From: Alphaproteobacteria bacterium
GTDB lineage: Bacteria > Myxococcota_A > UBA796 > CAJQPC01
Direction: 5' to 3'
Length of the DNA: 64,000 nucleotides
NCBI GenBank assembly: GCA_020632795.1
Contig: JACKEV010000019.1
Coordinates: 177,900-241,899 of the forward strand
Shown here: positions 9,220 to 18,027 of the stretch, piece after piece
Layout: each line of letters begins with the position of its first letter
How positions within the stretch are numbered: the first letter of the stretch is position 1
Program-made: the position numbers and the translations under genes
The notes under the pieces: generated by a model
Database searches by the model: none
Told to the model about the DNA's origin: nothing
What the model saw: only the letters and a program-made list of their open reading frames with translations

Positions 9220-10272
9220 TCAGGCCGGGCCGGCGCGCTCCACCGGCTCGATGGCGTCGCGCACGAACCCCAGCGCGCCGCCGTGGGCCATGACATGGAC
9301 CCGCTCCAGGGCGATCTCCTGGGCCGCGAGCACCTCCGGCAGCAGCACCCAGGGCCCGTGGTCCAGGGGCTCGTCCGTGAGGTCGTAGGTGCCCCAGTGC
9401 ATGGCCATGAAGTGCCGGGCCCCCAGGGCGTGGAAGGCGCGCGCGCTGTCCTCCGGGCTCATGTGCTGCTCGCCCATGAACCACCGCGGCTCGTAGGCCC
9501 CCAGGGGGAGCGAGGCGACGTCGATGCCGGGGAACACCCGCCCGATGGCCTCGAAGCCGCCGAACCATCCCGTGTCGCCGGAGTGATACACCGAGCGGGA
9601 GCCCCGGATCACCCAGCCTCCCCAGAGCGCGCGGTTGCGGTCCAGTGGGCCGCGCTGGTGCCAGTGCTGGGCGGGCACGAGGTTCAGGGAGACGCCGCGC
9701 ACCTCGACCCGCTGCCACCAGTCCAGCTCGACGACGCGGCGGGCCTCTCGGGGCAGGGACCGGCCCAGCCCCAGCGGGGTGACGAAGAGCAGCGCCTCGC
9801 CGAACCGGCGGGCCAGGGCGCGCAGGCTGGGGGCGTCCATGTGGTCCCGGTGGCCGTGGGACAGCAGCACCGCGTCGACGTGGGGCAGCGCGTCGACCGA
9901 CAGCGGCGCGGGCACCGCCCGCGGGACCACGCCCGCGCGACCGAAGATGGGGTCGATGAGCGCGACCACGCCGTCGACCTCGACGAGCACGGTGGCGTGG
10001 CCCAGCCACTGGATCCGCGCGCCCTCGTCCAGGGTGTGGAAGGCGTCGGCGGGGTCCCGGGCGACCGGGAGGGAGGGCCGCCGGCGCTTGGCGGCCTTGA
10101 AGGGGTTGGACTGGAGCTGCCAGCGCAGCACCTCGCCCACGCCGCGCACCGACGCGGCCCCCCAGGGGTTGGAGAAGCCGTCGGCGCCCTGGTGAGGCGC
10201 GAAGAAGACCTCCAGCGCGGCGGGCAGGTCCGCCGGCCGGTCGAGGTCCACAGGTTCAGGCAGCGGGCTCAT
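9220..10272 (-). CDS. Metallo-beta-lactamase-fold hydrolase (UlaG / NAPE-PLD-like)
   Basis: The protein has 350 aa. It has the metallo-beta-lactamase fold signature in the UlaG-type order: WLGHATVLVEVDG, then LIDPIFGRA, then SHGHRDHMD (the HxHxDH zinc motif), then HWHQRGPLDRN, YHSGDTGW and MAMHWGTYDLTDEPL. These supply the expected zinc ligands. The family includes N-acylphosphatidylethanolamine phospholipase D and the lactonase UlaG, and bacterial members of this exact layout are mostly uncharacterised. No signal peptide is seen, so it is probably cytoplasmic. It ends 71 bp before the kinase gene starts and lies 25 bp from the gene upstream of it. Confidence 0.88.
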   Translation of the reverse strand: MSPLPEPVDLDRPADLPAALEVFFAPHQGADGFSNPWGAASVRGVGEVLRWQLQSNPFKAAKRRRPSLPVARDPADAFHTLDEGARIQWLGHATVLVEVDGVVALIDPIFGRAGVVPRAVPAPLSVDALPHVDAVLLSHGHRDHMDAPSLRALARRFGEALLFVTPLGLGRSLPREARRVVELDWWQRVEVRGVSLNLVPAQHWHQRGPLDRNRALWGGWVIRGSRSVYHSGDTGWFGGFEAIGRVFPGIDVASLPLGAYEPRWFMGEQHMSPEDSARAFHALGARHFMAMHWGTYDLTDEPLDHGPWVLLPEVLAAQEIALERVHVMAHGGALGFVRDAIEPVERAGPA

Positions 10273-10297
10273 GCCGTCAATGGTCCATGGGGAGGCG

Positions 10298-11008
10298 CTA
10301 CTTGCGGACCACCCGGCGGCGGGCGGCGCTGACGACCTCGGGACGCAGGTTACCCTGCCGGGCGATGCGTCGCAGCGTGCTGGGGCTCAGGCGGGGCACC
10401 AGCTCGACAGCCACCGTCACCGGGGTGTGCGGGCTTCGGATGAGGGCCTCGGCGACCTGGGGGCTGCCGATGAGATCCTGCCGCTGGAGGACCCGCTTGA
10501 TGAAGTCCTGGTTGGGGGCGCCGGTGCGGATGAGCGAGGCCAGCTCCTGGGGCTTGAGGCCCGGGTTGTTGAGGATGTACTGGTGCAGGGTCCGGTCCTT
10601 GTCCTTGAAGATCATGCGCCGGGCGTCGGCGCTCCCGGTGCGGGCGAGCCGGACCTTCTCCAGCTTGTCCATCTGCTCGTAGCGGTGCCACAGCGGCGCG
10701 TCGCCGCTCGACTCCTCCGGGATGTCCGCCTCATCGACCTCATCCGGCTCAGGCTCCGGGAAGCCCACCAGCGCCAGGCGCCGCGCGGCCGCCGGCTCGA
10801 AGGACAGCGCGACGTGATCCTCTGATACATGTATCACCCGCGCTTCGGCGCGAGCGAAGCGCTCCCCCCGGGCCTGGAAGCCGATCGCCGTGACGGTGAG
10901 GGCGCGGACCTCCTGGCCGTCGCGGGGGACCTGGGCGGCGCCGTGCTGCTCGAGCTGCTGGAGGACCTCGCGCCAGGCCGCGGCGCTGGGGATGGAGACG
11001 GTGAGCAT
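10298..11008 (-). CDS. PilZ-like / HEAT-like repeat protein (deltaproteobacterial type)
   Basis: ATG 11008 has GAGGTG six bases upstream and gives 236 aa; the frame runs further upstream without a ribosome site. Residues ~1-75 have a compact beta pattern resembling PilZ domains (c-di-GMP binding), but I do not see a convincing RxxxR motif. Residues ~105-235 contain the helical repeats seen in many deltaproteobacterial PilZ-associated proteins (LEKVRLARTGSADARRMIF, LHQYILNNPGLKPQELASL, FIKRVL). The C-terminus is basic (ARRRVVRK). A perfect 14-bp palindrome sits inside the gene and is listed separately. The role is unknown; regulation or a scaffold function is a guess from the family. Confidence 0.65.
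   Translation of the reverse strand: MLTVSIPSAAAWREVLQQLEQHGAAQVPRDGQEVRALTVTAIGFQARGERFARAEARVIHVSEDHVALSFEPAAARRLALVGFPEPEPDEVDEADIPEESSGDAPLWHRYEQMDKLEKVRLARTGSADARRMIFKDKDRTLHQYILNNPGLKPQELASLIRTGAPNQDFIKRVLQRQDLIGSPQVAEALIRSPHTPVTVAVELVPRLSPSTLRRIARQGNLRPEVVSAARRRVVRK
10824..10837. repeat. Perfect 14-bp palindrome TGATACATGTATCA inside a coding region
   Basis: TGATACA joined to its reverse complement TGTATCA. In the minus-strand gene it is read with codons unusual for this ~70% G+C sequence (ATA, GTA, TCA). It lies about 170 bp inside the PilZ/HEAT-like gene and about 350 bp upstream of the divergent methyltransferase gene. It could be an operator, but chance is not excluded. Confidence 0.4.
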
Positions 11009-11185
11009 GGGCACCTCACGGTGACGCGTCCTGCGTCGCGCTCTGGTTGTACCATCCCCCCACCCCGTCCCCGAAGCCCTGGGCGCCCTGGCGATGGACA
11101 GCGGGTTCACGATGTATGTGGGGGACGCGTTCACGTTTTGCCGCGACACCCTTGCGTTGATCTACGGAGTCGGGCATCGGTTCTG

Positions 11186-11992
11186 ATGCGCCGACGCCGC
11201 CCGGAGGGCCTCCCGACCCGCGGAAAGACCGCGCCGGACCGCCTGCGCCGGCTGGACGCCTTCCTCTCCCTCTACGATCCAGCGCTGCTGGCCCCCTGGG
11301 GCAGGCTGGCCTCGGGGGTGTGCGTGGACCTCGGCTTCGGCCGCCTGCCGCTCACGACCGTGCAGCTCCTGCGCACCCTGCGGCGCCACGACCCCGGCGC
11401 CCGGGTCATCGGCGTGGAGCTGGACCCCGAGCGGGTCGCCGCCGCAGAGCCCTACGCCGGCCCCGGGCTGACCTTCCGCCGCGGCGGCTTCAACCTGCCC
11501 CTGGAGCCCGGCGAGGGCGTGCGGCTCATCCGGGCGATGAACGTGCTGCGGCAGTACCCACCGGAGCGCTGCGTCGGCACCCACGCCGACCTCGTCGCCC
11601 AGCTCCTGCCGGGGGGCCTGCTGCTGGAGGGGACATCCGACCCCTTCGGGCAGGTCATGGCGGTGTCGGTGATGCGTCGCCGCGGCGACGCCCCCCACCT
11701 GGAGGCGCTCCTGTTTGCGACAAACATGCGACAGGGCGGCCACCCGGACATCTTCCCCCCGGTGCTGCCGCGCCACCTCATCCAGCGCATGGTGCCCGGG
11801 GAGCCGATCTTCCGGTTCTTCGAGCGCTGGCGCCACGCCTGGGCCTGCGCCGCGCCGGCAGGGAGCTTCGGCGAGCGCCAGCGCTGGGCGCGGGCGGCAG
11901 AGATTCTGGCCGACGACTGGCCGGGCGTGCTCGCCCAGCGCCGCTGGCTGCGGCGGGGCATGCTGGTGTGGCGGAACCCGCCCTACCCCTGA
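11186..11992 (+). CDS. Class I SAM-dependent methyltransferase-like protein
   Basis: The protein has 268 aa from ATG 11186. A Rossmann-type SAM-binding core can be traced: CVDLGFGRLPLTT (motif I, GxGxxP-like), VIGVELDPERVAAAEPY (acidic motif II), RLIRAMNVLRQYPPERC and LLPGGLLLEGTSDP. The second half (FRFFERWRHAWACAAPAGSF, then a basic tail) is family-specific. No substrate can be named. It stands alone, divergent from the PilZ/HEAT-like gene across a 177-bp gap, and ends 6 bp before the convergent lipoprotein gene. An ORF extending further upstream is not supported because it overlaps the opposite gene. Confidence 0.75.
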   Translation: MRRRRPEGLPTRGKTAPDRLRRLDAFLSLYDPALLAPWGRLASGVCVDLGFGRLPLTTVQLLRTLRRHDPGARVIGVELDPERVAAAEPYAGPGLTFRRGGFNLPLEPGEGVRLIRAMNVLRQYPPERCVGTHADLVAQLLPGGLLLEGTSDPFGQVMAVSVMRRRGDAPHLEALLFATNMRQGGHPDIFPPVLPRHLIQRMVPGEPIFRFFERWRHAWACAAPAGSFGERQRWARAAEILADDWPGVLAQRRWLRRGMLVWRNPPYP

Positions 11993-11998
11993 GGGGGA

Positions 11999-13423
11999 CT
12001 ACAGGCCGTTGACGATCTGGTCGGGCCAGACGATCTCGGCGAACGGGACGTAGTTGTTCTCGCCCGAGATGGCGCGGGTGTCGGTCCAGACCAGCACGCC
12101 GCCCAGGTAGATGTTGACGGTGACGTCGTTGCTGGCCTGGTAGGTGCTGCCCGGGTAGTCATGCACGTAGACGGTGAACGTGCCGGTCTCGGGGGAGGCG
12201 ATGTTGATGTTCTCCGGGCCGGTGCCGGGGATGTCATCAATGTCCAGGGTCGGGTTGTCGCTGCTGACCCCGGACTGGCCCCAATCCAGGCCCCGGCCGG
12301 TGCAGTTGCCGTAGTAACAGTCGCCCATCGTGGTGAGCTGCCCGCCCGGCTTGAGCAGGTGGAGGTCCATGTCGTCGCCGGAGTGGACCCAGTACATCTC
12401 GACCCAGAGGTCCTGGGAGGGCTCGGCGTCCAGCTCGACCAGGCAGGGCTCGGAGGAGACCCCCAGCTCGTTGGTGACCACCAGCTCGGCGATGTAGGTG
12501 CCGACCATGTCGGTCTGGAAGCCGTTGCGGTTCGGGCGGCTGGTCTGGCCGGAGGGCATGTTCGCGGCCGAGCCCGAGGGGCGGGACACCAGGCGCCAGT
12601 CGTAGTCGGTCAGGATGAGCCCGGCGGGGTCGTAGGAGTCCTCCCCGATGAAGTTGGCCCGCTGGTAGAAGACCGAGACCGGGTTGGGGGTCGCGCTGCA
12701 GATGGCCACCGGGCGCTCCTCGCTGGTGGCGCGCAGGGGCACGATGCGGTCAGGACCGGGCGCGTTGCTGCTGATCCAGGCCTCACCGAGGTAGGAGCCG
12801 ATGTCGGTCGGGGAGAAGGTGACCTCCATCTCGGCCTCCTGGCCGGGATCCAGGACCAGGGGGGTGGCGGCCCAGGCGTCGAAGGGCGCGCCGTCGGTGG
12901 CGACCAGTTCGATCTCCAGCACCTCGCCGCCGGAGTTGATGAGGCGGACGATCTCGGTGTGGGAGTCGTTGACCGAGACGAAGCCGAAGTCGACCTCCTC
13001 GGGGTCGACGGTGAGCTGGGGCAGCAGGCCGCCGCCGTTGAGGGTCACCACCGCCTCGGGCAGGTTCAGGGCGTTGGAGTGGATGGTGACGTAGCCGCTG
13101 TCCTCGGGGCTCAGGGGGCTGTAGGCGACCTCAAGCTCGGCGAACGCGCCGGGCTCCAGAGCGGTCCCGTCCAGCTCGTTGAGCAGGGTGAAGGCGCCCG
13201 TGCCGTTGAGGTCCAGCTCGCGGAGGTTCAGGGTGGTGGTGCCCACGCTCTCGATCTCGATGACCTCGACCACGGTCTCGCCGCTGCGCACGCCGCCGAA
13301 GGAGATGTCGACCGGGGTGACCTCGATCCGGGCGTCCGGCTCCACGTCCTCTTCGATGGACTTGATGTCGTAGTCGTTGCAGCCCGCGACGCAGAGGGCC
13401 GCAACGAGGAGCGAGTGGCGCAT
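11999..13423 (-). CDS. Lipoprotein with HYDIN/choice-of-anchor-D repeats and PKD-like domain
   Basis: The protein has 474 aa from ATG 13423. The signal peptide has a lipobox (LCVAGC, Cys at ~15). Residues ~25-250 hold two ASPM/SPD2/HYDIN-type beta domains (VDISFGGVRSGETVVEVIEI; VDFGFVSVNDSHTEIVRLI). A PKD-like segment follows (AICSATPNPVSVF ... DSYDPAGLILTDYDWRLV ... GTYIAELVVTNELG). The last ~120 residues form a domain common in myxobacterial lipoproteins (WVEMYWVHSGDDMDLHL, GDCYYGNC, FTVYVHDYPG). These are cell-surface or periplasmic binding scaffolds; the ligand is unknown. Upstream is a 91-bp gap to the biosynthetic operon end, and downstream it converges with the methyltransferase gene. 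Confidence 0.85.
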   Translation of the reverse strand: MRHSLLVAALCVAGCNDYDIKSIEEDVEPDARIEVTPVDISFGGVRSGETVVEVIEIESVGTTTLNLRELDLNGTGAFTLLNELDGTALEPGAFAELEVAYSPLSPEDSGYVTIHSNALNLPEAVVTLNGGGLLPQLTVDPEEVDFGFVSVNDSHTEIVRLINSGGEVLEIELVATDGAPFDAWAATPLVLDPGQEAEMEVTFSPTDIGSYLGEAWISSNAPGPDRIVPLRATSEERPVAICSATPNPVSVFYQRANFIGEDSYDPAGLILTDYDWRLVSRPSGSAANMPSGQTSRPNRNGFQTDMVGTYIAELVVTNELGVSSEPCLVELDAEPSQDLWVEMYWVHSGDDMDLHLLKPGGQLTTMGDCYYGNCTGRGLDWGQSGVSSDNPTLDIDDIPGTGPENINIASPETGTFTVYVHDYPGSTYQASNDVTVNIYLGGVLVWTDTRAISGENNYVPFAEIVWPDQIVNGL

Positions 13424-13514
13424 GCTGTCTCCGATTCCTGGTCCCGCGCCGCCCTGACCCGTGGGCGCGGCTCGACCTCTACATAGTGCAGAGCCCCCCG
13501 GGTCCGCCACCGGA

Positions 13515-14516
13515 TCACCCTGGATTTCCTGGCCCTGGGACAGCGTCAGGAGGCCCCCGCAGCGCCCGCTCGGCCGCCTCGACGGCGATCGACCAGCGCG
13601 CCTCCCAGCTCCCCCGGACGACCACACAGGGCCGCCCGGCCTCGATCAGGGCCTGCTCACAGCGCTGGAAGAAGGCCTGACGCGCTTCAGGCAGGTAGCG
13701 CACGGGGTCGTCCACCCAGGGCACGTCCACGTCGCAGAGCAGGGTCAGCGCGTAGCGCCGCGCCGCGGCGGCCTCCCGGATCCAGGCCGGGCATCGGCCG
13801 TAGAGGACCTCGGACCAGATGACCGTGGTCAGCAGGTCGGTGTCGCAGAAGAGGAGCCGGTTGGCGTCGCGGGCGAGGGCGTCCTCTGAGGCAGCCTGGC
13901 CCTCGGCGATGTGGGGGATGTCGTCCTCGCAGACGTCGCCCCCGCGCGCCTCCAGCCAGATCCGGGCGTACTCGGGCACACACAAGGTGTCGAAGCGCTC
14001 GGCCAGCCGGCGAGCCAGGGTGGTCTTGCCCGTGGACTCGGGGCCGAACACGCAGATCCGCCGCGCGTACCAGGGGCGGACGCAGTCCGGCAGCAGGCCC
14101 CAGTGGGCGAACGGGTCCGCCCGGATGGCCGTCCCGCTGCTCCCGTGGACCCGCCCGGGGTCGACCGGGGTGAAGCGGGCGCCCAGCTCCGCCGCCAGCC
14201 GCACGCCGTAGGGCTCGGAGGCGAACACCCGATCGATCGGCCAGGGGACGGCCGCCAGCAGCGCCTCCCGCCACAGCGCCCAGAAGTCCGGGTGCTCATG
14301 GGGGTACTGCGGCATCGCGCGGCCCAGGTCGACCACCACGCAGTCGGGGAGCAGCTCGCGCATCCAGGCCACCCGGACCGCGCCGGGGATCGGCGCGTCG
14401 GCGGGGGTGTCCACCACCACGCAGAGCCGGTCAACGCAGCTCCGCGCGAAGTGACACAGGTAGAGGTGCCCGCGGTGGGGCGGGAGGAACTTGCCCAGCA
14501 CGAGCCCGGTCGTCAC
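13515..14516 (-). CDS. nadR: NadR-like nicotinamide-nucleotide adenylyltransferase / ribosylnicotinamide kinase
   Basis: The protein has 333 aa. The N-terminal half has the nucleotidyltransferase signature GKFLPPHRGHLYL (HxGH) and SSGTAIRADP (the ISSTxxR equivalent). The C-terminal half has a Walker A (GPESTGKTT) and the kinase region CDTDLLTTVIW. This is the NMN adenylyltransferase plus nicotinamide riboside kinase order of NadR, but without the N-terminal HTH repressor domain of the enterobacterial protein (~410 aa). The start GTG 14516 overlaps the stop of the NRPS-like gene as GTGA, so it is the last gene of that operon. It may be plain NAD salvage that rides along, or a tailoring enzyme acting on a pyridine or other nucleotide; the tight coupling favours a link to the pathway (inference). 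Confidence 0.85.
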   Translation of the reverse strand: MTTGLVLGKFLPPHRGHLYLCHFARSCVDRLCVVVDTPADAPIPGAVRVAWMRELLPDCVVVDLGRAMPQYPHEHPDFWALWREALLAAVPWPIDRVFASEPYGVRLAAELGARFTPVDPGRVHGSSGTAIRADPFAHWGLLPDCVRPWYARRICVFGPESTGKTTLARRLAERFDTLCVPEYARIWLEARGGDVCEDDIPHIAEGQAASEDALARDANRLLFCDTDLLTTVIWSEVLYGRCPAWIREAAAARRYALTLLCDVDVPWVDDPVRYLPEARQAFFQRCEQALIEAGRPCVVVRGSWEARWSIAVEAAERALRGPPDAVPGPGNPG

Positions 14517-17245
14517 ATCGTCTCCAGGAATTCCTGCGACAGCGCGACATGCGCATACCGCTGCAGGAGCGCTGCGTCGGGGGGAGCGCACACCGCCCGG
14601 CCCAGGGCGGCCTCGGTCTGTCGCATGTCGAAGCGCACGTCGGTGGCCTGGAACAGGTCCATGCCCCGCAGGCGCTGGAAGCGGTCCGGCGCCAGTCGGC
14701 GGCACAAGGCCAGGGCGGCGGCGGCGGCGTCCGGGGTCGGGGCGTCCCCCAGGCGCGCGGAGAAGGCCGCCTCGTCGACCTCGTCCACGGTGACCCCCTC
14801 CGCGCGCAGCGCGTCGACGAGCCCGGAGAGCCGCGCAGGGACGCGGTTGGCGAGGTGCCAGGTCCCCGGACCAGCCCCCAGCGCGAGGTCCAGGATCGCC
14901 TCGGTCACCCGATCGATCGGCGAGATGTCCACCTCCAGGTCCAGCGCGGCCTCCGGCACGCAGCCGAGCTGCGCCACCCCCCGGAGGAAGCGCCCCAGGA
15001 AGTCCAACCCGCCGCCCGCGCCGGTCCGGCTGTCCCCGGTGAGCAGCCCGGGGCGGTAGACGCGCAGCGCCTGGAGACCTGAGGCCCGCGCCAGGCGCTC
15101 CGCGGCCCACTTGGTCTGGGCGTAGCCTCCCCACACCGCCGACGTGCGGGTCAGGTCGTCGTCCTCCCGCACCGCGCCGGTGTTCCGGTCGGTGGCGACG
15201 AAGACCGAGAGGGTGGAGATCAGCTCCAGCCGCTTGGGCGCGCCCTCCGCCGCGAGGTGCAGGAGCCGCCGCACGCCGTCGACGTTGCAGGGGGCGAGCG
15301 CGGCCCAGGGGGCGAGCAGGTGGACCCGGGCGGCGGCGTGGACGATGGTGTCCACCCGCGCGGCGAGGGCGGACCAGACCTCGGGCGGCAGGCCCAGCCG
15401 GGCCACGGCGAGGTCGCCTCGGAGCACCCGCACCCGCGGATGCCTGGGGAGCCGGGCCTGCGCGGCGGCGTCATCCGGGGCCCGCACGAGGCACCACAGG
15501 GTGGCGTCGGTGCGGGCCAGCAGCCCGTCGAGCAGCCGCCGCCCCAGACCCCCGGTCGCCCCGGTGAGCAGGACGTGCCGCGGCGGCCCTGAAGGCGCAG
15601 GGCGGGCGGAGAGGTCGGGCGCGTCGTCCACCGCCACGCGCTGCAGGATCTCCGCAGCCCCCATGCGGTCGCTCACCTGTCGCAGGGCGCGCTCCGCTGA
15701 AGCAACCGTAGCGTGCGACAGCCAGAGCCCCGGCGGCACCACCAGCCCGGCCCGCTCGGCGGCGGCGCTCACCTGGAGCGCCATCGCGCTGTCGGCCCCG
15801 CGCCCCAGCAGGTCCACGTCCTCCTGCAGGTCAGCCCCCAGGTGCCGGCGCCACAGGCCCAGCAGCAGGCTGGCGGGGCCCGCCGCGGTGTCCAGCGGGG
15901 CCTCCTGCAGGGCGGTGAGGTCCACCTTCCCGTTGACGGTGCGCGGCAGCGACCCCCAGCGCACCCGGGCGGGCACCTGCCACCGGGGCAGCCGCTCCGC
16001 CAGCCACGCCCTCAGCGAAGCCTCTTCCGTGAGGCCGTCCCCATCGGTAAAAGCGACGAGCAGGCCGCTGCGGTGGGTCACCACCGCAGCCTCTCGCACC
16101 GCCGGGTGCTCCCGCAGCACGGCCTCGACCCCCTCGGGCTCGAAGCGCCGCCCGGCGAGCTGCACCTGCCGGTCGACCCGCCCCAGGAAGACCCACCCGT
16201 CGCCCTGCCGCACGACCCGGTCGCCGGTGCGGTACCAGCGACGCCCGCCGTGGTGGATGAAGCGCCGGGCGGTGCGCGCCTCATCCCCGCGATAGCCCGC
16301 CGCGAGCCCGATCCCGGCGATGAGCAGCTCCCCCGGGGTGCCGGTGGGGGTCGGCGCCAGCGCGGGGTCGACCACCGCGAAGTCCACCCCGGGCAGGGGT
16401 GCGCCGATCCAGGGGCGGTCCCAGTCCGCCGTGCAGCGGACGAGGCTGGCGCAGACGGTGGCCTCGGTGGGGCCGTACACGTTGAACAGCCGCACCGCCG
16501 GGGCCCAGGCCCGCACGCAGGCCGTCGGGCAGACCTCCCCGCCGATGATGACCGTGCGCAGGGAGGCCGGGCGATCCTTGGGATCCAGGAGCTGAAGCGT
16601 CGCCGGGGGGATGTCGACGGTGGAGATACGACAGCGCCGCAGGGCCTCCAGGACCCCGCCGGGGGTGCCGTCGATGTCAGCGATGACCAGGGTGGCCCCG
16701 GAGAGCAGAGCGCAGCCGAGGTCCGACATCGCGGCGTCGAACCCCACCGCGTGGAGGAACAGGGAGCGGTCCTCCGGCCCCATGCCGAAGGCCGCGCGCT
16801 GGGCGTCGAGCAGGTTGAGGACCCCCCGGTGAGGCACCTCCACCGCCCCGGCCCGGCCGGTGCTGCCGGAGGTGAAGATGATCCAGGCCAGGGTGTCCTC
16901 GCGCAGGGCGACGGGGGGCGACGGGGCGTCTCCTGCGACGCTGTGCCGGTCGACCACGGCACCCACCCGGGCCTGTCGCAGGTATTGCTGCTTCAGCTCC
17001 TGCGGCAGCCCCTCGGAGAGCGGGACCGCCGCCGCTCCTGCCCACCAGCACGCGATCACAGCGATGACCTGGTCTGCGGAGCGGGGCAGGTCGATGGCCA
17101 CAGCCTCACAGCCCCGCAGGGTCGCGGCCAGGCGCGCGGCCCGTTCCACCAGCACGGCGTAGGTCAGCGGCTGCCCCCGATCCTCCACCGCGACCGCGTC
17201 CGGCCAGCGCCGGGCGACCGCCTGCAGCCGATCGATGATGCTCAC
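14513..17245 (-). CDS. Stand-alone NRPS-like enzyme: adenylation - carrier - thioester reductase
   Basis: The protein has about 910 aa. The A domain (~1-460) shows IIFTSGSTGRAG (A3), YGPTEATV (A5), YRTGDRV (A7), GRVDRQVQLAGRRFEPEGVE (A8) and NGKVDL (A10, catalytic Lys). The carrier domain follows at ~470-540 with LLGRGADSAMAL (phosphopantetheine Ser). The reductase domain (~555-905) has LLTGATGGLGRRLL for NAD(P) binding and YAQTKWAAER (YxxxK). The family activates a carboxylic acid, usually an amino acid, and releases it as an aldehyde or alcohol. Motif A3 lacks the usual Lys (SGSTGRAGA instead of ...PKG). The start is taken as GTG 17245, which overlaps the dioxygenase stop as GTGA; GTG 17248 is also possible. 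My hand-read specificity code begins Asp-Ala and ends in Lys, but matches no substrate that I would defend. Confidence 0.88.
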   Translation of the reverse strand: MSIIDRLQAVARRWPDAVAVEDRGQPLTYAVLVERAARLAATLRGCEAVAIDLPRSADQVIAVIACWWAGAAAVPLSEGLPQELKQQYLRQARVGAVVDRHSVAGDAPSPPVALREDTLAWIIFTSGSTGRAGAVEVPHRGVLNLLDAQRAAFGMGPEDRSLFLHAVGFDAAMSDLGCALLSGATLVIADIDGTPGGVLEALRRCRISTVDIPPATLQLLDPKDRPASLRTVIIGGEVCPTACVRAWAPAVRLFNVYGPTEATVCASLVRCTADWDRPWIGAPLPGVDFAVVDPALAPTPTGTPGELLIAGIGLAAGYRGDEARTARRFIHHGGRRWYRTGDRVVRQGDGWVFLGRVDRQVQLAGRRFEPEGVEAVLREHPAVREAAVVTHRSGLLVAFTDGDGLTEEASLRAWLAERLPRWQVPARVRWGSLPRTVNGKVDLTALQEAPLDTAAGPASLLLGLWRRHLGADLQEDVDLLGRGADSAMALQVSAAAERAGLVVPPGLWLSHATVASAERALRQVSDRMGAAEILQRVAVDDAPDLSARPAPSGPPRHVLLTGATGGLGRRLLDGLLARTDATLWCLVRAPDDAAAQARLPRHPRVRVLRGDLAVARLGLPPEVWSALAARVDTIVHAAARVHLLAPWAALAPCNVDGVRRLLHLAAEGAPKRLELISTLSVFVATDRNTGAVREDDDLTRTSAVWGGYAQTKWAAERLARASGLQALRVYRPGLLTGDSRTGAGGGLDFLGRFLRGVAQLGCVPEAALDLEVDISPIDRVTEAILDLALGAGPGTWHLANRVPARLSGLVDALRAEGVTVDEVDEAAFSARLGDAPTPDAAAAALALCRRLAPDRFQRLRGMDLFQATDVRFDMRQTEAALGRAVCAPPDAALLQRYAHVALSQEFLETM

Positions 17246-18027
17246 CACGGGTAGTCCTTCGAGGCGTCACCCGTGCAGCGCGCGTCGACCCCGGGCGCGC
17301 CCAGCCCCGCCGCCCGGTCCGCGCGGTGGACCGATCGGAAGTCGACCGAGAGCCGGGTGAGCGGGCCGTCGAAGCGTGGGCTCCGGTGGAGCTGGTCCGC
17401 CGAGAACAGAAGCACGGCGGCGGCGGCCATCCCCTGCCCCACCCCGTCCGCCTCGGCCTCGGGGCCGGTGGCGTGGGGGTAGACCGCGCCCCCCTGGCGC
17501 GCCTGCCAGCCAGCCTGTCGCATGAACACGTCGTAGTCGAAGCGCGCCGAGTCGTTCTCCACCGGGAACCCGAAGGACGCCGGGAGGAAGCGCAGCCCGT
17601 CGCGCGCGGAGACGTCGTGCAGCGGGATCCACCAGTTGAGCTGAGCGCGGGGGTTGGCGTACCAGGTGTCCCGGTGGACCGACCAGGCCACCGCGGCCCC
17701 CGGCGCCCGCCACCCGCCCGGGGTCACCGCGCGCAAGCGCAGCAGGTCGACCGCGCAGGCCTCCGGCGCCTGCCCCGCGGCGCGCATCACCGCGTGGACG
17801 AGGCCACGGAAGGGCTCGGCGCGCAGGGCCGCGCGGGCCTCGGCCAGCCGGTCGAGCAGCGCGGGCGTGGTCAGGCGCTCGTGGACCCGACGAGGATCCG
17901 GGCCCAACGCCGCCTCAACGACCGCCCACACCGCCGCCACCAGGGCGCGGCTGGCGTCACCGGGCGGCAGCACCCGCCGCGCGCCGCCGTAGACAGCCTG
18001 TCGCAGGGCTGTCGCATCCTCGCTCAC
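17242..18027 (-). CDS. Fe(II)/2-oxoglutarate-dependent dioxygenase-like protein
   Basis: The protein has 261 aa from GTG 18027. It carries the 2-His-1-carboxylate pattern of phytanoyl-CoA hydroxylase-like dioxygenases: HRDTW (HxD), then the strand RAQLNWWIPLHDVSARDGLR, then DQLHRSPRFDGPLTRLSVDFR with the distal His and the 2OG-binding Arg. The N-terminal ~120 residues are helical. Enzymes of this family hydroxylate or desaturate small molecules and often act on free or carrier-bound amino acids. The start overlaps the methyltransferase stop and the stop overlaps the NRPS-like start, both as GTGA, so the three proteins are made together. A role in oxidising the product or the carrier-bound substrate is inferred. 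Confidence 0.8.
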   Translation of the reverse strand: MSEDATALRQAVYGGARRVLPPGDASRALVAAVWAVVEAALGPDPRRVHERLTTPALLDRLAEARAALRAEPFRGLVHAVMRAAGQAPEACAVDLLRLRAVTPGGWRAPGAAVAWSVHRDTWYANPRAQLNWWIPLHDVSARDGLRFLPASFGFPVENDSARFDYDVFMRQAGWQARQGGAVYPHATGPEAEADGVGQGMAAAAVLLFSADQLHRSPRFDGPLTRLSVDFRSVHRADRAAGLGAPGVDARCTGDASKDYPW

